Positions 10,365 to 19,852 of a stretch of 64,000 nt of DNA are shown here, in pieces (position 1 is the first letter of the stretch; every line of letters starts with the position of its first letter). The stretch is taken from contig CM045729.1 in NCBI GenBank assembly GCA_024760905.1, forward strand, positions 2,220,001 through 2,284,000, in the 5' to 3' direction. The DNA comes from Plotosus lineatus. Lineage: Eukaryota; Chordata; Actinopteri; Siluriformes; Plotosidae. The translations under genes and the position numbers were made by a program. The notes under the pieces were generated by a model that was not told where the DNA came from, did no database searches, and was given only the letters and a program-made list of their open reading frames with translations.

Positions 10365-12400
10365 TTCAGCTAGGGACCACCCATCAACGAGTGTTTCGAC
10401 CCTTTAAACCTGGGACACTCTCGGGGTGACGGGTCCGCAGTGATGGCATCTCACCACCATGTGTCAGCTGATAGCTTCCAGCTTTTCTCCTCTCTCTTCA
10501 GCGACAGCCAGCTCGATGATCTTTCAGCTGCTTGGCATACTGTTTTTATAGTTCTCCTCCTGTCCCTGCCCTTGACACCTAAGCTTCCTAATGTTCTCCA
10601 TAAGGACTGTGCAGCAAATCCTCTATCTCCTACTTCTACAGGAAAAAGCCAACACTTCCAACCTCGTTGCTGGCACTGTTCAACCAACTCGGCATACTTG
10701 GCTTTCTTGTGCTCAAACGTTTTTCACATATTGTTTCCCAGGGTACCGGGAGTTCGACGATTACAATTTGCGCACCAAATGACGATCTCAGACTTCAGAG
10801 TACCTCTGGCCCAGGTCAGCTATCATTTCCCACTGCTCTGACTCGTCAAACACTGATGTTGGTTGAGCCACTATAGTTTCCCTAGCCTCCCCCTCTTTGA
10901 CGAAGTTGATACATTTTCTTGTTTTCTTGGGGCTCCTCTTCTTTCTCCTTTCTCTGTCCTTTGTGTCAGCCAGTTCCCATAGAACATTGTCATGTCTCCA
11001 TCTATAGCGACTTTGATTCAATGCTACATTGCAAGATACCAGCACATGCTCCAATGTTACTACTTTTCCGCAGAGTACGCACTTTGAGTCTTCTCTTAAG
11101 CCCAACCTATGCAAGTTCATACACCGATCTCAGTAGGAAACTCAATCTGAACGGCTCGTATTGCCAAATCTCCGCCCATGTAAGCTTCCTTTTAGTGGTT
11201 GTCCATCTTGTCCAAGCACCCTGCAGTACCAATTGAGCTGCTCTTGTTTTGCGTGACTCCTCTTCATTCAACCTTACTTCATCTTGGACAATTTTCCTCT
11301 TCTCACTGCCTGATGCAGCAGACCATCGTGGGGTGCTAGTCGTTCCGAGGCCCTGCTGTCCAACTGTTGTTGTTTCAATTATGTCTCTTAGTTTAAGCCT
11401 ACTCTCTGCCTGGTTTACTGCCTGGCTGGCTGACAACTTTCTTCTTGTACGGGTTTCTATGGCTGCCCTCCTAATCATCTCATCTTTGAAGTTCTTCAGA
11501 GTCATCACCAGTCTTGCTTTTGATACCTTGTATTCTTCCACCACTGATGAGACTGGAAGTTGCAGTTCATTTGTTCTTCCATACAGACCCATGCTTGTAA
11601 AACTTGGTGGTACACCCAGCCATTTTTGCAGATGTCTGTTAATGGTCCTTTCCCATCCTTCCACTGTTGAACTGGCTATTTTGTAGAGCATGAGCAGCCA
11701 CAATGGTCTTGGTAATAGTCCATGCTGATACAGCCAAACCTTAAACTTGCCTAGCAACCCTGTCTGTTCTATTAGCTTTAGGTTCTCGAGGAGCTGACTT
11801 TTGACCTGAGCCGTGTTGTTCTTGTCTTTCAGGCTTGCACCGTATCACTTCCCCAGACACTTGACTGGGTTATCCACAATGGATGGGATGATTTCACCTT
11901 GTACTTGAAGAGTGAATCTCTGGCTTACCCACCCCTCCTGATAACGAGGCTCCTCAATTTCTTGCCCTTGAAATTCATCCTTGCCCAAGAAACAACTTCT
12001 TCTAGTGCTGCCAATATCCACCTGGCTTGTGCAGGGGATGTTGTTGTCAAAGTCATGTCATCCATGAATCCACTTGCTAGATGGTAAGTACACTCCCGAA
12101 GCTTTCCTTGGGCCTCGTGTTTCTCGTCTCCCTGCTTCTAGGATGAAATTAATTCCCATAATGAATAGTACCACAGAAATGGTGCAACCGGTAACTATTC
12201 CTTTCTCCAACCTCTGCCACTGGGTCATGTTGTCGCCAACAGAAAACCGCAAATGCACCCCATTCAAATAATTGGTAATAATTCCCTTGACGTGATCGGG
12301 AATATGGTAGCGATGTAGCGCCTCCTCAATCAGCTTATGGGGGATAGAGCCATATGCATTGGCCAAGTCCAACCACACTACTGCACTACATTTACATTTA
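10365..12400 (-). pseudogene. RLE-type (R2-group-like) LINE, 3' portion, inactivated
   Basis: On the minus strand the order is: an RT segment with WLDLANAYGSIPH (about 12375), GIVTGCTISVVLF (about 12190) and the catalytic FMDDMTLTTT (about 12065-12035, in a shifted frame). Next come a LPGKFK.W.YQHGLLPRPLW-type thumb (11757-11640) and a long WTRWTTTKRKLTWAE block. A CVLCG-H-C zinc knuckle follows (about 11080-11030). Last is a nuclease-like stretch (IVIVELPVPWE, then KKAKYAELVEQC across a frameshift, then FPVEVGDRGF; about 10760-10600). The VELxVPWE...KY arrangement fits a C-terminal restriction-like endonuclease. The element is 5'-truncated with at least two frameshifts, and sits in wnt6 intron 2. 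Exact clade is uncertain. Confidence 0.8.
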
Positions 12401-12560
12401 TGAAATTTGGCATGCAGAACATATTCAGAGTGACAAACATTTATAATTTTTTATATAACCGAGAAATAAACGGTTAAGGGCCTGACACAAGGGCTAAGCA
12501 GGGGCCGCTTGTAATGATGCTTGTACCCTAACCTTCAGCATAGTAATTAACTGCCTCGAC
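12390..12560. repeat. Teleost dispersed repeat fragment
   Basis: It has CATTTACATTTATGAAATTTGGCA and, later, GGTTAAGGGCCTGACACAAGGG. Both motifs belong to one very abundant fish repeat, also seen at 13390-13556. Confidence 0.5.
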
Positions 12561-12581
12561 ACCCCAAGTGACATTTACACG

Positions 12582-12582
<1 letters not shown>

Positions 12583-12617
<35 letters not shown>
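12583..12617. repeat. (CA)n microsatellite
   Basis: A pure dinucleotide tract of about 35 bases. Confidence 0.95.
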
Positions 12618-12619
<2 letters not shown>

Positions 12620-12778
12620 GATACCTTGACTTATGAGTGCCCCTTATAACAATATTTTCATGATACAAGCTTCGATCCCACCAAAAATCTGCCCCATCTA
12701 AAGAGCAAAATTTTGATTTAAGAGCTCTGCTTTTTTTGGTTAGCCTTGTATTCTTCTGCGTTCTGAGAATGCCTTGTG

Positions 12779-13059
12779 CAGTGCTTCTCAATTATTTTCT
12801 CTGTGATGCCCTTATAGGAACATTAAAAAAATTAAATAAAAATCCACACCCCCTCAGCACCTTGCGCGCGACTATACTGTTTACTGCACTTCATATAATT
12901 TGCTTGGTGCTTGCTCCCTACAACATACCTACTGTAGAGGATGCACAATTACACTTAATTCTAGTAAAATATGGCAAATTATTGCCCTTGGGGGGGGGGG
13001 GGGGGAATCACACTTCACCCCCCAAGGTGGATGCACCTTGCATTATTTGAGAAGCACTG
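12779..13059. mobile_element. hAT-like MITE, copy 1
   Basis: It has perfect 13-bp terminal inverted repeats CAGTGCTTCTCAA (12779-12791) and TTGAGAAGCACTG (13047-13059). They are flanked by an 8-bp near-duplication GCCTTGTG / GCCTTGGG (12771-12778 and 13060-13067). An 8-bp target duplication and CAGTG ends are hAT hallmarks. It is 281 bp, without coding capacity, and contains a run of 16 G at 12990-13005. Confidence 0.9.
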
Positions 13060-13172
13060 GCCTTGGGGAACTCAGCACAAGCCTTTCCTTGCTAGCATTT
13101 GTAGCGGGCACATGTACAAAATTTACCTCCTGCTCCTCCTCCTACTTCTGTTACACCCACCTCAAGCTTGCC

Positions 13173-13173
13173 C

Positions 13174-13219
<46 letters not shown>
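13173..13219. repeat. (TA)n microsatellite
   Basis: Alternating TA tract with one G interruption. Confidence 0.95.
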
Positions 13220-13758
13220 TCTCTCATTACACCACCGTTCTCTCATCATGCATCACCATACTCTCATATACACCACCATTCCCTCATCACACACCACCAT
13301 TCTCTAATTTCACACATGTACTCTCACTACACACATCCACACTCATCACACACCAACATACTCTCATTATCCACATTTACTTTTACAATTGCAGCATTTG
13401 GAAAACATTATTATACAGATCAACTTACAATTACCAGGTTTTTTTTTATACAACAGAAGTTGAGGATTGAGGACCTCGCTTAAGGGCCCAACACTGGTGA
13501 TTGTGGGGCTTGAACTGCTCATCTTCAGATTAGCCATCTAAGCCCCCGGTGCCCTAATTTCACATCACAGACAACTATACTCTCATCACACACCACAATC
13601 GTCCCATCAGGTTTGGCCATACTATTCACAGACCACCATACTCTCATTCAACACCATCATACTCTCGTCACACACCACCAGTCTTAACCATTTCACCATA
13701 CTCTCTCTCTCTATTTCACCATGCTCTCATTCTACACCATCATACTCTCATCACAATT
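13218..13758. repeat. Minisatellite, unit about 21 bp, split by an inserted repeat
   Basis: Variants of CACACCACCATACTCTCATCA recur from 13218 to about 13384 and again from about 13557 to 13758. The middle (about 13390-13556) is a separate fish repeat (GCATTTGGAAAACATTATTA, CTTAAGGGCCCAACACTGG). The array reaches to within about 13 bases of the wnt6 exon 2 donor. Confidence 0.85.
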
Positions 13759-13771
13759 TTATCTCCCTCAC

Positions 13772-13992
13772 CCTGTTGAAGGATCTTTCCGAAGTATTTG
13801 TTGTGGCTGGTGCAGTTCCATCGTCTGAAGCGAAATTGGTACTGACACTCTCTCACGGCAAGCCGTGCTCCTTTCACAACTTCTGTCACAATTTCTGGAT
13901 GGTTCTGACACAGATCAGCCTGCTTACTGCCCAAACGCTTCGTCTTCCTGCATATACTGTTAGGATCCATGACCAGGGGACTGCCCACTGCC
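13772..13992 (-). CDS. wnt6: wnt6 exon 2
   Basis: This exon encodes AVGSPLVMDPNSICRK, then QADLCQNHPEIV, VRECQYQFRFRRWNC and FGKILQQ. That is the N-terminal Wnt core and matches WNT6 almost residue for residue as I recall it. WNCT contains the conserved Wnt N-glycosylation sequon. The acceptor AG is at 13994-13993. The exon begins with a lone G that completes a codon with two bases from exon 1, probably Trp, because WNT6 reads W-AVGSP here. The donor is GTGAGG starting at 13771. The 221-base length is consistent with entering in phase 2 and leaving in phase 1. The signal-peptide exon was not found within the window. Confidence 0.96.
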
Positions 13993-14000
13993 CTGCAAAA

Positions 14001-14021
14001 CACACACGCACACACGCGCGC

Positions 14022-14064
<43 letters not shown>
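14001..14064 (+). repeat. (CA)n next to wnt6 exon 2 acceptor
   Basis: An (AC)n tract with a few CG steps begins about 7 nt from the exon 2 acceptor. It reads (GU)n in the transcript. Confidence 0.97.
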
Positions 14065-14065
<1 letters not shown>

Positions 14066-14267
14066 CAATCAATTCACAAAACACAGACACATTTTAATTA
14101 AGAATATTTCTATTAGTAGATGAATAAAGATGATTATGCTTCACTAGATTACATGTACTGTTATCTATCACCTGTTCAAATCTTGCCGCTAATGTGCTCT
14201 GATTGGCTGAGAACTTTGAGCAGGTGACATCACTGCATTTAATGTTCAGTATAGGATTTCAGGCCAC

Positions 14268-14284
14268 ATAGTGGGGGGGGGGGG
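14268..14284. repeat. Poly-G tract
   Basis: Run of about 12 G after GTGG, one of four long G runs in the window. Confidence 0.8.
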
Positions 14285-14309
14285 AGTGAACACTTCTACT
14301 TTAAATCCA

Positions 14310-14580
14310 GAAGGGCCTTGGTTTGAGTCTCAAGTTCAGTAGTGCATGTTCTTCCTGTCCTTGCTTGGGTTTCCTCTGGGTACTCAGGTTTCCTTTAGCA
14401 GCCCAAACACCTGAGACAAAATGTCTGTTTCAGATTGCCCCTAGGTGTGAGTATAAGTGTGTGTTTGTGTGTGCTGTACATGGTGCATCCTGCCTTCACC
14501 CCGAGTTGGCTGAGATAGTCTCCAGTCTCTGTGCGACCCTAATATGATTAATTGGTTTTGCAGGTAAATGAATGTAAGAT
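14310..14580 (+). repeat. S2 SINE
   Basis: It carries the S2 body (TGCATGTTCTTCCTGTCC, GGGTTTCCTCTGGGTACTCA, CCCCTAGGTGTGAGTA, CGAGTTGGCTGAGATAG) and ends in a GTAAATGAATG-like tail. Confidence 0.7.
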
Positions 14581-14829
14581 TTCACTGCTGTGTTAAATTT
14601 CCACCTGCAACCGTCTACAGGTGATTCTGACTCATCAGATTCTGTTTTTCAGATTCTCGGCCAATCAGAATGCATCATTCCTGCATACATCTTTAGACAT
14701 AAATAACCTGTAACACATATTACTGTAATCATTTTTATCATGTATTCTATCGCTCTTTTATTTCTTTCTTTCCATTTTTCGTACTCTAATGCTTCTCTTT
14801 CTTTATCCCTCCATCACAGTAAGGTCTTT

Positions 14830-15260
14830 AGGCACACACAATGTTCCCACTTCAGGATGTGGGCGGTTATTTATAAAGGAAAGAAAATGGCCAGCTTTTA
14901 GTTTCAGCTGAAAATCTTTTTCTTTTTTTGTTGTTGTTGTTAATGTACTTTATCATTAGGCGGCTGTCTGTGTTGTGAGGGGACACCTCATCGCTCTAGC
15001 TCCACTCCTGTCAGGCCTAATCTTTCAGAGTAATAGCGTTTATCTGCCATGCTGAGTTTATTTTAAAAAGTCGAGCTGTGCGCTCGGGCCAGGTGGTCCG
15101 AATAAGATGTACGATGTTGGAGATAGCAGGCTCCCTGCCGATGTGTCCCATCTGATTGGCCAAATGTTTTATTTAAAACACAGCAGCTTACTGCATGGCG
15201 CTCTCATGACCCCACTCGCTGTACATGACTCCTGGCAAGGTTACACTCTCTTGTGTTACC
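14830..15260. other. High-complexity segment upstream of wnt6 exon 2
   Basis: A non-repetitive stretch lying in wnt6 intron 1 or the upstream flank. It contains TGATTGGCCAAAT and TTTATTTAAAA motifs but no signal-peptide exon that I could recognise. A regulatory role is speculation. Confidence 0.25.
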
Positions 15261-15280
15261 ACATGAGAGCATCACATACA

Positions 15281-15287
15281 CACACAA

Positions 15288-15337
<50 letters not shown>
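15281..15337. repeat. (CA)n microsatellite
   Basis: Dinucleotide tract of more than 50 bases with one AAAT interruption. Confidence 0.95.
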
Positions 15338-15338
<1 letters not shown>

Positions 15339-15607
15339 GAGAAATTAGTGCGGTGCATGAGCGTGTGCTGCAGCATTAGCGTTGATTCAGGGGCTTATAA
15401 AACACTTCTGATGTTCTTCTGTAAATTCCTTCCGACTTTTGGAGTATTGACATTCCTGACAGTGTTCCCATGGATATGGCAATCTGAGGACGACATCATC
15501 ACCATGTCTTTCCCGGCTCATACACCCAGTGCGTGACCCGGCTGATTATCTGGTGTTTGTGTGGGTGTGTGCAGTTTGCTAATCCAGAATAACAGTGCAT
15601 GCAACTC

Positions 15608-15609
<2 letters not shown>

Positions 15610-15642
<33 letters not shown>
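15610..15642. repeat. Poly-A tract (33 A)
   Basis: A pure A run. No processed pseudogene or SINE body was recognised directly upstream of it. Confidence 0.9.
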
Positions 15643-15643
<1 letters not shown>

Positions 15644-16381
15644 CCTGAAGGGCGAGGCTGAGCTTTTAAACTGGTAAAACGAAGAGATTTTAAAGGAACG
15701 CTGGAGAATCGCAGTGACGGGACGATCATGGGTGTGAAGCACATCACTATAACCAGACACCAAGATGAGAAACTTCACAAACAGATCACTTCATAAATAT
15801 GAACACTTTTATAATTGTCAAAAGGAATCTAAAGAATTAAAAAATAATAATAAATAAAAGAGAGAATTCAACATGGGGATTTCAAAATCGAATCAGAATC
15901 AAACTGGAGAAAGAAGAATAATTTGTTGTCTCACAACCCGAAACCACAACACACCCTGACTTTGATGGACTTTGGTCTTGTTACTGGTAAAAGATTGTTC
16001 ACATGGAGCACACCGTAACTGATCACCAATCTGTCTGAACACAGTACACATCACCTGAGCCCAGGTGGGAGCAAAATAATTGCAGGAGAATATAAAAATC
16101 TAATCAAAGAAGTAAAATAAAATGAACCAGGAGAACAACACCGAGACCATGACAGAGACAAAGTAACCTCCGTGGCTCAGCGAAAGGAATGTAAACCCCT
16201 GTCTGACATTTCATGAACAACACCTTGATTACACCTAAAGCTTTCATAATAATGTTTATGGAAGGATAACACAACAGTGGAATGTTCTGGAAAATATGAT
16301 GTCCATTAAAAATAAATAGAGCTCAGTGAATATCAAGGCCCTCGGAGAAACAATAAGAGATGCCTTCAGGCATTCTGATCA
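15643..16381. other. No gene seen
   Basis: Unique-looking AT-rich sequence with no recognisable motif on either strand. Confidence 0.6.
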
Positions 16382-16711
16382 TCAGTTGGTAGCATAGTTA
16401 CAGAGATACCAGTGAGCTAAAGTAGGCAAAGAGTCCCAAAGCAAGTCCCCCATGGTGAAATTGGCTTGGGTGCGTCCTTCAAGGTGTGCAACATCAGTGT
16501 ACACAGCTGGAGAAAGGCCATCCGTGACGTCTTGCCTACTCTGAGGTAGAGAGGTGGCGATTTGAAGGGAAGCAGCAAAATCGTGAAGAGAGGCGAGGTG
16601 CCGCTCCATCAGTGAATTCATTCCAATTATACATGTGTGGTGTCCAAGCGAACCCATGAATCCAACATTGGGCTTGTCAGTCACCTTCTTCTCTTGCTCT
16701 CGGCCATTCAT
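16382..16711 (-). other. Unrecognised 109-codon open frame abutting LINE sequence
   Basis: The frame reads MNGREQEKKVTDKPNVGF at its start and contains HLASLHDFAASLQIA and QSRQDVTDGLSPAVYTDV. I do not recognise the family. Its first codons overlap the end of the RTE-like fragment at 16690-17012, so it may be chance or part of another old mobile element. No splice or promoter evidence is seen. Confidence 0.25.
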
Positions 16712-17012
16712 CTTCTCTAACCTCGTCTGTCAGCCAGTCCATTACCATCACAAACAAGAAGGGTCTCAGAGCTGATCCTTGATGCAGTCCCACCTCCACC
16801 TTGAATTCTTCAGTCACACCAACAGCACACCTCACCACTGTCTTACATCTCTCAAACATGTCCTGAGCCACTCAAACATACTTCTCTGCCACTCCAGACT
16901 TCCTCATACAAGACCACAGTTCTTCTCTTAGCACCCTGTCATATGCTGTCTCCAGATCCACAAAGGCACAATGCACCTCCCTCTGACCTTCTCTGTACTT
17001 CTCTAATCTTCT
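16690..17012 (-). pseudogene. RTE-like LINE RT fragment
   Basis: The minus strand reads [23 protein letters not shown] (motif A region), [11 protein letters not shown], then DMFERCKTVVRCAVGVTEEF and GLHQGSALRPFLFVMVMDWL (motif B). It abuts the 3' end of the next copy at about 17012, so that copy apparently landed in or beside this older one. Confidence 0.85.
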
Positions 17013-18730
17013 TCTTTTCCTTTCGGCTTTTCCCTTCAGGGGTCGCCACAGCGAATCATCTGCCTCCATCTCACCCTATCCTTTGCATCTTCTTCTCTTA
17101 CATCAATGACCTTCATGTCCTCCTTCACCACATCCATGAATTGTCTCTTTGGTCTTCCTCTCGGCCTTCTGCCTGGTAGTTCCAGCCTCATCATCCTATT
17201 ACCAATATACTCACTATCCCTCGTCTGAACATGTCCAAACCATCTCAATCTAGCCTCTCTGACTTTGCCTCCAAAACATCTTACATGTGCTGTCCTTCTG
17301 ATGTGCTCATTCCTAATCCTATCCATCCTCATTACTCCCAAAGAGAACCTCAACATTTTCATCTCTGCTACCTCCAGCTCTGCCTCCTGTCTTTTCCCCA
17401 GGTCCACTGTTTCAAAACCATACAACATCGCTGGCCTCAACACCGTCTTGTACACTTTTCATTTCATTCTTGCCGATACCCTCCTATCACACATCACACC
17501 GGATACTTTTCTCCAACCAGTCCAACCTGCCTGCACACGCTTCTTCACCTCTTTTCCACACTCTCCATTGCTCTGGATTGTTGAGCCTAAGTACTGAAAT
17601 TCCTCCACCTTTCTTATCTCTGCTCCCTGTAACCTCACTGTTCCTCTTGGGTCCTTGTCATTCATGCACATGTATTCTGTCTTACTGAGGCTAATCTTCA
17701 TTCCCCTCCTTTCCAGGGCATACCTCCACCTCTCTAGATTTTCCTGTACTTGTTCTCTGCTCTCACTACAGATCACAATGTCATCTGCAAACATCAGAGT
17801 CCATGGAGATTCTTGTCTAACCTCGTCTGTCAGCCTGTCCATCACCATAGCAAACAAGAAGAGGCTCAGAGCTGATCCTTGATGCAGTCCCACCTCCACC
17901 TTGAATTCTTCAGTCACACAGACAGCACACCTCACCACTGTCTTACATCTCTCATACATGTCCTGCACCACTCTAACATACTTCTCTGCCACTCCAGACT
18001 TCCTCATGCAATACCACAGTTCCTCTCTTGGCACCCTGTCATATGCTTTCTCCAGAACCACAAAGGCACAATGCAGCTCTGTCTGACCTTCTCTGTACTG
18101 CTCCATTAAAATCCTCAAGGCAAACACTGCATCTGTGGTGCTCTTTCTTGGCATGAAACCAAACTGTTGTTCACAAATGCTGACCTCTGCCCTTAGTCTA
18201 GCTTCCACGATTCTTTCCCATAACTTCATCGTATGGCTCATCAACTTTATCCCTCTGTAGTTGCCACAACTCTGCACGTCTCCCTTGTTCTTAAAAATGG
18301 GCACCAGCACACTTCTCCTCTCATTCTCTAAGACCTTGTTGAATGTTCTTGTCAGAAAATCTACTGCTACCTCTCCTAGACACTTCCATACCTCCACAGG
18401 TATATCATCAGGACCAACTGCCTTTCCATTCTTCATCCTCTTCAATGCCCTTCTCACTTCACCCTTACTGATCTTTGCTACATCCTGCTCCTCAATGGTC
18501 ACCTCTTCTACTCTTTTTTCTCTCTCATTTTCCTCATTCATCAGCTCTTCAAAGTACTCTTTCCATCTTCCCAGCACACTTCTGTCATCAGTCAATACAT
18601 TTCCCTCTCTGTCCTTTATCACTCTAACTTGCTGCACGTCCTTCCCATCTCTATTTCTCTGCTGTTCCAACCTGTATAAATCATTTTCTCCCTCTTTACT
18701 GTCCAACCTGTCATACAAGTCATGAATAAT
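17013..18730 (-). pseudogene. RTE-like LINE copy A: RT domain and 3' end, 5'-truncated
   Basis: An open frame of 427 codons (18742-17459) covers the linker (LYDRLDSKEGEND), the GKAVGPDDIPVEVWK segment, SCGNYRGIKLMSHTMKLWERI, PRKSTTDAVFALR, motif B (GLHQGSALSLFLFAMVMDRL) and the catalytic FADDIVIC. The C-terminal part (YKTVLRPAMLYGFETV to RWRQMIRCGDP, 17455-17036) is in another frame after a frameshift near 17458. Two lesions are visible inside the open part. An in-frame loss of six residues falls between LENE and RRSVLV. Motif A reads FVVLEKAYDR where the other copies have [10 protein letters not shown], so the first catalytic aspartate is gone. The endonuclease domain is missing. RTE-type assignment rests on the endonuclease of the other copies. 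Confidence 0.9.
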
Positions 18731-18744
18731 AATGTGAAACATGG

Positions 18745-19090
18745 GTACAAAAATATATTATTAATGAGTATCTAGGAAAAAAAAATGAGAGCTTTGGGCC
18801 AGACTAATCAAGGTCCTGAATTCCAGTGAGATGAGTTTCAGGTGAAAATCCTGAAATTAAATGAAGGCTTTTCAGACAGTGATGTGAAAGACCGATCTGT
18901 TATTGGAAGCTTTCAGCTGCTGTGGGTGCTGCTGAAGGTGATGCAACTAAATATTTAATTTCGGGCCAAATACTTTATTCCATGGGGGATATACCCTCGC
19001 CATGGAGGAGATTTTGTTCTTCAGCAAAGCACGTGTTTTTACTGTGCCTTTATTCCTTTTGTGTATTATACTCAACTATATATACCTTGT
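18745..19090. other. No gene seen
   Basis: AT-rich sequence between two mobile elements with nothing recognised. Confidence 0.6.
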
Positions 19091-19094
19091 GTAT

Positions 19095-19785
19095 GTACTA
19101 TGTTCCTTGAGTTACAAAATTAATCCGTTCTGAGGGCGAGCTCGTAAGTCAAGATGTCCAATAGATAAAAAAAAATTCCATCAGAAATAATAGAAAACCA
19201 ATCAATCTGTTCCAACCTCCTCCCAAACTCAGAAACCTGACACAAACGTAAATCAATAAATATTTAATAATAATAATAATAATACATGTACATGAGCTCC
19301 CACAAGGCCAGTGCTTCTCAAATAGTGGGGCGTACCCTCCTTAAGGGGCATGGTGTGAAGCCGGGGGGGGGGGGGTATGACACTGGGGAACATGTTTTTT
19401 TGCCATACTGTAATAGAATTAGGTATAACTGCGTATCCTCTACAGTCGGTGGCAGTGGTGCTCTCATTGTGTTCCCTATGGTGTAGGGAAAAAGCACGGA
19501 GCAAATGGTATGAAGTGCAGTAAACAATATTTATAGTCGCGCATGGGGCGCTGGTGGTGGTGGTGGGGTTCTTCTTATACAGGGCATCACAGAAAATAAT
19601 TGAGAAGTGCACAAGGTGTTCTGAGCGTGGAAGAATTTGAGGCTAATCGGCCTGGAAAAGCCATTTTCCAAGCAGAGTTCGAAAATCAAAATTTTGCTCG
19701 TTGGATGGGGCAGATTTTTGGTGGATCGAAGCTCGTGTCATGGAAAATTCATTATAAAAGACACTGGTAAGTCGAGTTACAACTG
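19095..19785. mobile_element. Composite DNA element carrying hAT-like MITE copy 2
   Basis: The outer sequence has inverted-looking ends (GAGTTACAAAATTAATCCG near 19098 and GGTAAGTCGAGTTACAAC near 19767). Its right part (AAAATTTTGCTCGTTGGATGG and the following ATTTTTGGTGGATCGAAGC) is matched in reverse at 12610-12778 beside MITE copy 1. The MITE occupies 19309-19609. Confidence 0.65.
19309..19609. mobile_element. hAT-like MITE, copy 2
   Basis: The left end is CAGTGCTTCTCAA and the right end TTGAGAAGTG, which has lost three bases. The flanks are CACAAGGC (19301-19308) and CACAAGGT (19610-19617). The interior matches copy 1 in opposite orientation (CAATTTGC/GCCATACTGTAATAG regions, GCAGTAAACA, CGCGCATGGGGC). 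A run of 13 G lies at 19363-19375. Confidence 0.85.
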
Positions 19786-19790
19786 TGTGT

Positions 19791-19791
<1 letters not shown>

Positions 19792-19835
<44 letters not shown>

Positions 19836-19852
19836 CGCACACACACGCACAC
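19792..19852. repeat. (CA)n microsatellite
   Basis: Dinucleotide tract with a few CG steps, lying between two DNA elements. Confidence 0.95.

Larger units (their letters stand above)
8189..13771 (-). other. wnt6: wnt6 intron 2
   Basis: The intron between exons 2 and 3 is 5.6 kb with GT/AG ends. It contains teleost repeats near 8.7-9.0 kb, a high-complexity stretch at 9.25-9.72 kb, LINE fragments (10.0-12.4 kb), a hAT-like MITE and a 21-bp minisatellite that starts close to the exon 2 donor. Confidence 0.9.

Noticed and set aside
10440..11686. Plus-strand ORFs at 10440-10841, 10919-11236 and 11249-11686
   Set aside because: They are antisense shadows of the RLE-type LINE, whose motifs read on the minus strand.
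15610..15642. Poly-A as the tail of a processed pseudogene
   Set aside because: No coding similarity or target duplication was seen next to it.
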